64,000 nucleotides of DNA from Paraburkholderia kirstenboschensis (GTDB lineage Bacteria > Pseudomonadota > Gammaproteobacteria > Burkholderiales > Burkholderiaceae), in assembly GCF_904848585.1 (NCBI RefSeq), contig NZ_CAJHCR010000001.1, forward strand, positions 124,001 through 188,000. The letters are read 5' to 3'. Position 1 is the stretch's first letter; each line of letters begins with the position of its first letter. The notes below the pieces were generated by a model that saw only the letters and a program-made list of their open reading frames with translations, searched no databases and was not told the DNA's origin. Below are positions 25,388-32,865 of the stretch, piece after piece. The translations under genes were made by a program, and so were the position numbers.

Positions 25388-26381
25388 TCCTTCTTCATCG
25401 CCGAAAACATCGACCGTCAGTAGTGACACTCCCGGCGCGCCGGTCCGCTTTTCATGGGCCGCGTTGAAGCGCTCCACGCTGTTCTATCCGTTCATCGGCC
25501 TGCTCGTTGTCTGCATCGTGATGGTGTTCGCGAGCGACAGCTTCCTCTCCGGCGCGAACATCGAAAACGTGCTGCGTCAGGTGTCGATCAACGCGATCAT
25601 CGCGGTCGGTATGACGTGCGTGATTCTGACTGGCGGCATTGATCTGTCGGTGGGCTCCGTGATGGCTCTGGCAGGCACGCTCGCCGCCGGTTTGATGGTG
25701 GCCGGCATGAATGCGCTTGCTGCGTTGGCGGTGGGCGTCGCCGTCGGCCTCGGCTTCGGCGCGGCCAATGGGTTTTTCGTCGCGTTCGCCGGCATGCCGC
25801 CGATCATCGTGACGCTCGCAACCATGGGCATCGCACGCGGTCTTGCGCTGATCTACACAGGCGGCTATCCGATCGACGGTTTGCCCGACTGGGTCAGTTT
25901 TTTCGGCAGCGGCAAGATTCTCGGCATTCAGGCACCCGTGGTGATCATGGCGGCGATCTACGTCATCGCGTGGGTGTTGCTGGAGCGCATGCCGTTTGGC
26001 CGCTACGTGTATGCGATCGGCGGCAATGAACAGGCGACGCGTCTATCCGGCGTGCGCGTAGCGCGCGTGAAGCTGATCGTCTACACGATCGCGGGTTTGA
26101 CGTCCTCGTTCGCCGCCATCGTATTGACTGCACGTTTGATGAGCGGCCAGCCGAATGCGGGCGTGGGTTTCGAACTCGACGCCATTGCCGCCGTGGTAAT
26201 GGGAGGTACTTCGATTTCCGGCGGACGCGGCTCGATCATCGGCACGCTGATCGGCGCGCTGCTGCTCGGCGTGTTGAACAACGGGCTGAACATGGTCGGC
26301 GTGAATCCGTATGTGCAGAACGTGATCAAGGGCGGAATCATTCTGCTCGCGATTTACATCAGCCGTGACCGTAGAAAGTAA
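25374..26381 (+). CDS. CUT2 sugar ABC transporter permease (RbsC-like)
   Basis: This 335-residue inner-membrane protein has eight to ten hydrophobic helices after a Ser/Pro-rich cytoplasmic head of ~35 residues. RbsC family marks are [40 protein letters not shown] and [23 protein letters not shown] 25374, preceded by GGAGCC, overlaps the end of the ATPase gene by 14 bases, so the two are coupled. It forms the channel of the importer. Confidence 0.93.
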   Translation: MNTPNPSSSPKTSTVSSDTPGAPVRFSWAALKRSTLFYPFIGLLVVCIVMVFASDSFLSGANIENVLRQVSINAIIAVGMTCVILTGGIDLSVGSVMALAGTLAAGLMVAGMNALAALAVGVAVGLGFGAANGFFVAFAGMPPIIVTLATMGIARGLALIYTGGYPIDGLPDWVSFFGSGKILGIQAPVVIMAAIYVIAWVLLERMPFGRYVYAIGGNEQATRLSGVRVARVKLIVYTIAGLTSSFAAIVLTARLMSGQPNAGVGFELDAIAAVVMGGTSISGGRGSIIGTLIGALLLGVLNNGLNMVGVNPYVQNVIKGGIILLAIYISRDRRK

Positions 26382-26424
26382 GGCTCAATTCCCCATCTGA
26401 TCTCCACTTCAGGCAGGATTTGCA

Positions 26425-27522
26425 ATGACGAATCAATCCACTTCATCCGACCAGCAGAACATGACCGCGATTGTTTGCCACGCACCGAAGGACTATCGCG
26501 TGGAACAGGTAGCGAAACCGCGAGCAGGAGCGCACGAACTGGTGATCCGTATCGCGGCGTGCGGCATCTGCGCGAGCGACTGCAAATGCCATTCGGGCGC
26601 AAAGATGTTCTGGGGCGGCCCAAGCCCGTGGGTCAAGGCGCCAGTGATTCCGGGTCACGAATTTTTCGGCTTCGTGCAGGAACTCGGTGAAGGCGCGGCC
26701 GAGCATTTCGGCGTCAAGGTCGGCGACCGTGTGATCGCGGAGCAGATCGTGCCCTGCGCCAAGTGCCGCTATTGCAAGTCGGGCCAATACTGGATGTGCG
26801 AAGTACACAACATTTTCGGCTTCCAGCGCGAAGTCGCGGACGGCGGCATGGCCGAGTACATGCGTATTCCGCCGACTGCGATCGTCCACAAGATTCCCGA
26901 CGGCATTTCACTCGAAGACGCTGCGATCATCGAACCGCTCGCGTGCGCGATTCACACGGTCAATCGCGGCGATTTGCAACTGGACGACGTCGTCGTGATT
27001 GCGGGCGCGGGGCCGCTCGGATTGATGATGACGCAAGTCGCGCATCTGAAGACGCCGAAGAAGCTCGTCGTGATCGATCTCGTGGAAGAGCGCCTCGCGC
27101 TTGCGCGCGAGTACGGCGCGGACGTGACGATCAATCCGAAAAAGGACGACGCGCTCGCGATCATCCATTCGCTTACCGATGGCTATGGCTGCGACGTATA
27201 TATTGAAACGACCGGTGCACCGATCGGCGTGAATCAGGGCATGGATCTGATTCGCAAGCTCGGGCGCTTCGTCGAGTTCTCGGTGTTCGGCGCGGATACC
27301 ACGCTCGATTGGTCGGTGATCGGCGATCGCAAGGAACTCGACGTGCGCGGCGCGCATCTCGGGCCGTATTGCTATCCGATTGCGATCGATCTGCTCGCGC
27401 GCGGGCTCGTCACGTCGAAAGGGATTGTCACACACGGCTTTTCGCTGGAAGAATGGGACGAGGCGATCAAGATCGCCAATTCGCTCGATTCGATCAAGGT
27501 ACTCATGAAGCCGCGCGCCTGA
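26425..27522 (+). CDS. Zinc-containing polyol/alcohol dehydrogenase
   Basis: The 365-residue medium-chain dehydrogenase has catalytic zinc ligands in CGICASDCKCH and GHEFFGF, structural-zinc cysteines in CAKCRYCKSGQYWMC, and the cofactor loop GAGPLGLMM. The insertion KMFWGGPSPWVKAP between the first Cys and GHE is like that in erythritol/L-threitol dehydrogenases of the EltD kind. With an ABC importer, FGGY kinase and SDR on the same transcript it would oxidise an imported polyol to a ketose. ATG 26425 has AGGA ten bases upstream. The substrate (tetritol or pentitol) cannot be fixed from sequence. Confidence 0.85.
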   Translation: MTNQSTSSDQQNMTAIVCHAPKDYRVEQVAKPRAGAHELVIRIAACGICASDCKCHSGAKMFWGGPSPWVKAPVIPGHEFFGFVQELGEGAAEHFGVKVGDRVIAEQIVPCAKCRYCKSGQYWMCEVHNIFGFQREVADGGMAEYMRIPPTAIVHKIPDGISLEDAAIIEPLACAIHTVNRGDLQLDDVVVIAGAGPLGLMMTQVAHLKTPKKLVVIDLVEERLALAREYGADVTINPKKDDALAIIHSLTDGYGCDVYIETTGAPIGVNQGMDLIRKLGRFVEFSVFGADTTLDWSVIGDRKELDVRGAHLGPYCYPIAIDLLARGLVTSKGIVTHGFSLEEWDEAIKIANSLDSIKVLMKPRA

Positions 27523-27568
27523 GCTTGCGCCTGGGTGGAAACCGGAGCGGCATATAAACGGAGACTGT

Positions 27569-29113
27569 ATGGATTACGTCATCGGCGTGGATATCGGCAC
27601 GCAGAGCACGAAGGCGCTGCTCGTGGATCAACATGGCGCCATCGTCGCGCACCATGCGTCGAGCTATCAGCCGGATACGCCCAGGCCGCTCTGGGCGGAA
27701 CAGTGGCCCGCCGTGTGGTTCAAGGCGGTCACGGAATGCATTGCCGCGTGCGTTGGCAAGGCGAAAGAGGCGGGCGTCGCGGCGAGTTCCATCAAGGCCG
27801 TGTGCGTGAGCAGTCTGTATGGCGGCTCGGGTATTCCTGTAGATAGCGATATGCGCCCGCTCTATCCCTGCCTGATATGGATGGACCGGCGTGCGACCGA
27901 TCAGGTCGAGTGGGTGCGCAACAACATCGACCTCGATCGGCTTTACACGATCACCGGCAACGGTGTGGACAGCTATTACGGCTACACGAAGATGTTGTGG
28001 CTGCGCGATCACGAGCCGGACGTATGGGCGCAAACGCGTTATTTCCTCCCGCCGAATGCGTATGTGATCTACATGCTGACCGGCGAGATTGCGGTCGATC
28101 ACAGTTCCGCGGGCAATATCGGCGGCATCTACGACATTGCGAAGCGCGACTGGTCGGACGAGGCGCTCGACATGCTGGGCATTCCCGCAACCATGATGCC
28201 GGAGCGCCTCGTCGAATCGTCGGAAGTAGTGGGCGGCCTGCTGTCGCAGTGGACCGAAGAGTTGGGACTCGCGGCGGGCACGGCGATTGTCGCGGGCGGT
28301 GTGGACGCAGCCGTCGCAACGTTCGCGGCCGGCGTGAGCCGCGCGGGGCAGCATGTGGCGATGATCGGCACGAGCATGTGCTGGGGATACATCAATCAGA
28401 CGGTGGACGCCCGCCATGGATTGATCAGCATGCCTCACGTTTTTAACGGCCAGCGCGACATTTATGTATTCGGCGGTGCGATTACCGCCGGGGCGTCCGT
28501 GGCCTGGTATCGCGATCAGTTCTGCCATGCGGAAATCGAAGCCGCGCGCGCGACGCCTCATGGCGATCCGCATCGGCTGCTAGAAGACAACGCAGCGAAG
28601 GTGCCGGCTGGGTCGGATGGCGTGATGTTTCTGCCGTATCTGATGGGCGAACGCAGTCCGGTCTGGGACGCGAAGGCGAGCGGCGCATTCGTTGGCCTGA
28701 GTCTGTTTCATACGCGTGCGCATCTTTATCGCGCGGTGTTGGAGGGCGTGTCGTTTGCGTTGAAGCACAACATAGAGGCGGGCCGCAAAGGCGCGCAGTC
28801 GCTCGAGGACAAGCTGGTCGTGGTCGGCGGCGCGGCGCATTCTGACTTGTGGATGCAGATCATCGCAGACATCACCGGCTATCCGGTCTACACCATCGAG
28901 CAGGAAGTGGAGGCGGCAATGGGCGCCGCATTGCTCGCGGCGCTGGGCGTCGGACTCATTTCGCAGGAAGCGGCGCAGGGAGGATGGGTCACGCTGATCG
29001 AGCGGGCGCAGCCGGACGCCGCGCGAATGGCGCTGTACGAGCAGCGTTTCGGCATATACACGGATCTTTATCCGGCATTGAAGCCGGTCATGCATCGCTT
29101 GCAAACATCATGA
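27569..29113 (+). CDS. FGGY-family carbohydrate kinase
   Basis: The 514-residue kinase begins YVIGVDIGTQSTKALLVD and has GGVDAAVATFAAGVS, GTSMCWGY, FLPYLMGERSPVWDA and VVGGAAHSDLWMQIIAD, the standard ATP and sugar loops of the family. It differs from the two xylulokinases in the window: the GLSGQMHG motif is replaced by CVSSLYGGSGIP, and the length is greater. It therefore probably phosphorylates a different ketose, such as ribulose, L-xylulose or erythrulose. ATG 27569 follows GGAGA. Its stop overlaps the next gene by ATGA. Confidence 0.85.
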   Translation: MDYVIGVDIGTQSTKALLVDQHGAIVAHHASSYQPDTPRPLWAEQWPAVWFKAVTECIAACVGKAKEAGVAASSIKAVCVSSLYGGSGIPVDSDMRPLYPCLIWMDRRATDQVEWVRNNIDLDRLYTITGNGVDSYYGYTKMLWLRDHEPDVWAQTRYFLPPNAYVIYMLTGEIAVDHSSAGNIGGIYDIAKRDWSDEALDMLGIPATMMPERLVESSEVVGGLLSQWTEELGLAAGTAIVAGGVDAAVATFAAGVSRAGQHVAMIGTSMCWGYINQTVDARHGLISMPHVFNGQRDIYVFGGAITAGASVAWYRDQFCHAEIEAARATPHGDPHRLLEDNAAKVPAGSDGVMFLPYLMGERSPVWDAKASGAFVGLSLFHTRAHLYRAVLEGVSFALKHNIEAGRKGAQSLEDKLVVVGGAAHSDLWMQIIADITGYPVYTIEQEVEAAMGAALLAALGVGLISQEAAQGGWVTLIERAQPDAARMALYEQRFGIYTDLYPALKPVMHRLQTS

Positions 29114-29847
29114 ATGCTACTTTTGATTTCTCTGGCCGCTCGATACTGGTGACGGGCGCTTCGAGCGGGATCGGCCGGGCGACGGTCGAGATGTTGTGTG
29201 CTTGCGGCGGGAATGTCGTGGCGGCGGCGCGCAACGTGACCGAACTCGCGCGTCTCGCTGAGGAGACCGGCTGTGAGCCGTTGATGCTCGACGTGAGTGA
29301 CGAAGCTGCAATCGACGATGCGTTTGCGTCGCTCGGTCCTTTCGACGGCCTCGTGAATTGCGCGGGAATCGCGTTGCTTGAGCGAGCAGTGGATACCACG
29401 GCCGCGAGTTTCGATCGCGTGATGGCAGTGAACACGCGCGGCGCGGTGCTGGTTGCGAAGCACGTCGCGCGAGGAATGATCGAGGCGAAGCGGGCTGGCA
29501 GCATCGTCAACGTGTCGAGTCAGGCGGCGCTTGTGGCGCTCGACGACCACCTGAGTTATTCGGCTTCAAAAGCGGCGCTCGACGCAGTGACGCGGGCTTT
29601 GTGTATCGAATTGGGGCCGTTCGGGATTCGGGCTAACAGCGTTAATCCTACTGTGACGTTGACACCTATGGCCGTGCAGGCTTGGAGCGACCCTGTTAAG
29701 CGGGAGCCTGCTCTTAGGGCTATTCCTCTCGGGCGATTCGCCGAGCCCGTCGAAGTGGCTTCGGTTGTGGCGTTTTTGTTGAGTGATGCGGCTTCTATGG
29801 TGAGTGGGGTTGCGTTGGCTGTTGATGGGGGGTTTACCGCGAGGTGA
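29110..29847 (+). CDS. Short-chain dehydrogenase resembling L-xylulose reductase
   Basis: The 245-residue SDR has TGASSGIGRATVEM, NCAGIALLE, VNVSSQAAL and YSASKAALD (Ser-Tyr-Lys catalytic set). Its C-terminal half (NPTVTLTPM, QAWSDPVKRE, IPLGRFAEPVEVA) closely follows animal and bacterial L-xylulose reductase/dicarbonyl reductase (DCXR). It would interconvert a ketose and a polyol. It starts in the kinase stop (ATGA at 29110), so it is the last gene of the CUT2 operon. D-threitol dehydrogenase is a related alternative. Confidence 0.85.
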   Translation: MNATFDFSGRSILVTGASSGIGRATVEMLCACGGNVVAAARNVTELARLAEETGCEPLMLDVSDEAAIDDAFASLGPFDGLVNCAGIALLERAVDTTAASFDRVMAVNTRGAVLVAKHVARGMIEAKRAGSIVNVSSQAALVALDDHLSYSASKAALDAVTRALCIELGPFGIRANSVNPTVTLTPMAVQAWSDPVKREPALRAIPLGRFAEPVEVASVVAFLLSDAASMVSGVALAVDGGFTAR

Positions 29848-30425
29848 TTTTTTGGGCTTGTGGTTTTGACACGGCGAACCCATCGGCTTCGCCTCTGCGT
29901 TCGGTCGAAAGATCGAGGGTGATAAGAAAGTTGCCATGGCAGCCCTCAGGTCGACCCGCGCGACGGCCGATACGCATGCGAATAAGACTGGTCTGAAAAG
30001 TAGAGGCGATATGCTCGACGCATATTGCCGTACCTCCAAAATGCGATGCTCTGGAGCCTTGATACGGATGGCTGCTCGGACGTTTCGCTCGTCGCCAGTT
30101 GAAAATCACACATATAAATTCGCAATATCTGATGCAGTCGGACAATTGCCTGTCAGAGGGAAATGGCTTGTCTGATGCATCACGTGTTTGAAATGTTTAC
30201 TCTCCCACTGCGGACGGTTACGTATGCATTCCAGCTGCCTCTCTGGAAAGCGTAGCTGCGAAAATTGGGAAAGCCTGGTGGTTCCAAACACTGACCTCGA
30301 CGGCGATAACATCGCCGCTATCTATACGCCCTATCAACCTTGAAGTCCTGCAGTGCTGACGCTCGCTTAGCGCTCCTGCAGCGGCCAGGAGCGCCGCGTC
30401 TTGCACTGGCAGAGCGATTTTCGAA
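29848..30425. other. Intergenic region at the border of the accessory segment
   Basis: These 578 bases are less GC-rich than the flanks and have no supported gene. A possible 79-codon frame at 29936-30175 has no ribosome site or family features. No terminator with a T-run was found after the preceding operon. The segment may contain an intergenic repeat or gene relics. Confidence 0.45.
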
Positions 30426-32252
30426 ATGTTCAACTTTCCCGACAGTACCTCGGCATCGGTATACAGGAATGATCTGCTCGCGCGCGCAGATGCCGACTTT
30501 TCCGCGATGCGGATCCAAAAGGCGGCGAGTGGCTACCGTCAGCTGCTCAGACTGAATCCGCGCGACGTGCACGCGCTGCACCGCATGGGTTTAGTGTGCG
30601 TGCACACGAATGAAATTGTCGAGGCGGACAACTATTTAACGCGTGCTGTGGACCTCGATCCCGCGCGAGCCGATCTGTGTGAACATGCAGGCCTGATTGC
30701 CGCGATGAAGGGTGAATACACACGCGCGGAGGCTCTTTATCATCGCGCGTTGCAGCTTGCTGGAAGTACTGTGACGCTGCATCGCAATCTCGGCGATTGC
30801 CTGCGACTGCTTGGGCGCCTGATAGAGGCTAGAGCGCACTATCGGGCGGCTTTGTCGATCGAGCCGCACCTCCATCATTCGGTGCGAGCTATCGCGCGCA
30901 TAAGCACCGAGCTTGGGGACACGGATGATGCCGCCGACTATTGGTCGCTGGCATGGTCGCTCGACTCGTCATTGCTGCAGGACGGGCTGGATCTGATCGT
31001 GGCATTGGGGAAAGCCAAACGGACGGCATTCGTGAACCAGGTAGTTGCGCAGATCGAAGAGCGTGAAGCGACCAATGCGCAGGCGTTGCAGGAACTGTGT
31101 CTTGCGCTATACAAGATCGACCATTTTGCCGACATGCTAAATGTCGCCCGGCGTGGGCTCGCGCTCGATTCGCAACGCGTCACGCTCCATCACTATGCGG
31201 CACATGCACTGAGCGTGCGAGGTAACGTTACAGATGCATTGGTCCACAGTAGGCAAGCGGTAGGGCTTGCGCCTGATGATCCGGTATTGCAGTGTCAGCT
31301 TGCATGTCTCGAGTTGAGTGAAGGTGACTTCAGGAACGGCTGGATGCGTCGCAATGTGATTTATTCAACGCCGCTAGCGCACGCAACCCTCGTTTTTCCG
31401 GACTTTCCGTTGTGGGGTGGCGAAGCGGTTGCGGGGTCCCTATTCCTGCTCGTGGGCGAGCAGGGGCGCGGCGACGAAATCCAGTTCCTCCGCTTTGCCG
31501 AATGGCTCCATCAGCAAGGAGCAATCGTCGACGTGATGGTTAGCGAGCCAATCGCCGGAATCGCAGCCAGCATGAGTTCCGTGCGCTCGGTTTATACGTA
31601 CACCCCGCCCGGTCCGTACGACTACTGGAGCCATATGCTGAGGATGCCGGAGCATATGAAGCTTGACTTGCCTATGCTCCCCATCGCCATCCCATACATT
31701 TCGGCACCGCCCCGCCATAGTGATCATTGGCGCGAAATAGTCGATGCAATGTCGCCGCCAGCCGCTCCTGATGACAACGTGCGAATTGCCATCGTGTGGG
31801 CGGGCGGTCCGCACACTGCTCTGAATCGATTTCGGTCTATTGGTATCGAGACTTTGAAACCACTGTTGGCGCTTCCTCGGACCACATGGTTCTCGCTGCA
31901 AAAAGGCGAGCATGAGCGAGATAGCGAAGCCTTCGCGAACGAGTTTCAGGTGCACACGCTCGGCCCAATTATTGAAGACTTCACCGATACGCTTGCGATC
32001 CTTGAGACCCTCGACCTGGTCATTACCGTCGATACGGCCGTCGCTCATCTTGCCGGGGCGGCCAACGTGCCTGTGTGGGTGCTCTTGCCCGCGTATGCAG
32101 AGTTTCGCTGGCTGACGGGGCGAAGCGACAGCCCTTGGTATCCATCAATGCGGCTGTTCCGGCAGCAGGAGCTTGGACAATGGGCACCGGTAATCGCTGA
32201 AGTCCTGAAAGGTCTGGGGGCCGCGCTGAACCGCTACTGCGAAGCAGCGTAA
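30426..32252 (+). CDS. TPR protein fused to a GT9-like glycosyltransferase domain
   Basis: The 608-residue protein has tetratricopeptide repeats over residues ~20-300 (for example RMGLVCVHTNEIVEADNYLT, DPARADLCEHAGLIAAMKGE and AHALSVRGNVTDALVHSRQA). A C-terminal domain from ~330 resembles heptosyltransferase-like GT-B enzymes: LLVGEQGRGDEIQFLRF, then LETLDLVITVDTAVAHLAGA near residue 530. Such TPR-GT proteins may modify proteins or surface glycans; the target is unknown. No signal peptide. The start has no good ribosome site. Codon use and base content are less GC-biased than in the surrounding metabolic genes. Confidence 0.8.
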   Translation: MFNFPDSTSASVYRNDLLARADADFSAMRIQKAASGYRQLLRLNPRDVHALHRMGLVCVHTNEIVEADNYLTRAVDLDPARADLCEHAGLIAAMKGEYTRAEALYHRALQLAGSTVTLHRNLGDCLRLLGRLIEARAHYRAALSIEPHLHHSVRAIARISTELGDTDDAADYWSLAWSLDSSLLQDGLDLIVALGKAKRTAFVNQVVAQIEEREATNAQALQELCLALYKIDHFADMLNVARRGLALDSQRVTLHHYAAHALSVRGNVTDALVHSRQAVGLAPDDPVLQCQLACLELSEGDFRNGWMRRNVIYSTPLAHATLVFPDFPLWGGEAVAGSLFLLVGEQGRGDEIQFLRFAEWLHQQGAIVDVMVSEPIAGIAASMSSVRSVYTYTPPGPYDYWSHMLRMPEHMKLDLPMLPIAIPYISAPPRHSDHWREIVDAMSPPAAPDDNVRIAIVWAGGPHTALNRFRSIGIETLKPLLALPRTTWFSLQKGEHERDSEAFANEFQVHTLGPIIEDFTDTLAILETLDLVITVDTAVAHLAGAANVPVWVLLPAYAEFRWLTGRSDSPWYPSMRLFRQQELGQWAPVIAEVLKGLGAALNRYCEAA

Positions 32253-32865
32253 TCGAGTGGTTCGGGAACTCTTTTGGCCGGGCGTCGCGGCGAGCGAGCG
32301 CCACATATCAATCTGAATTTTCCGAATGCCTTTTCCTCCCAAACCAAGAGGAATGCAGGGCCGGTCCGATAGCCGGGCGAAGCTGACGTACCCATACTCT
32401 GGAATCTGCAATCCAGTAACGGACGGCTATAGCGATGAGAGACGCACACCGCAGGAACCCGGCAGATCAGGCGCAGGGGACAGCCTGCATGGCCGAACAT
32501 TTATGTCGCGTTGTGCATCCGTGCTCCGGCGATTACTGCACTGAATGAGGTCCGCTCGATGCATGGATGCGCCGCTGGGCCCGCGCGTGCGCACCGGTGA
32601 CGGAACCTGGGGCGTGCATCTTTTGATCCGACCGTGACACACGTGGCGCTTTCTCCAGAGAGCGTTGAGCGTCTGTCGGCCGAACCTCGGCGCTACGAAC
32701 TGCTGCTGTACGTAACCGGCGACAACCCCGGCTTCGTGCAGCAGGAGACCTCCATGCGCTCGACACAGCGCGGCCCCGTCGCACAGTGGCCGCCGCGCAT
32801 GGGCACGCGTAGCGCGGCCTGAATGGCCGGCCATTGCATCAATCGATTCTGGACGAAGGAGACGC
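32253..32865. other. Long non-coding stretch upstream of vgrG
   Basis: These 613 bases have no gene I can support. A 62-codon frame at 32634-32822 on + and a longer one on - (32427-32897, running into vgrG) show no recognised domain. The region probably holds the vgrG promoter; it may be a relic of an earlier gene. A good AAGGAG ribosome site for vgrG is at 32856-32861. Confidence 0.5.

Noticed and set aside
29936..30175. 79-codon frame between the CUT2 operon and the TPR gene
   Set aside because: No ribosome site, domain or signal; reported only as part of the intergenic region.
32634..32822. 62-codon frame upstream of vgrG
   Set aside because: No ribosome site and no recognised domain, although part of it reads like plausible protein; too weak to call.
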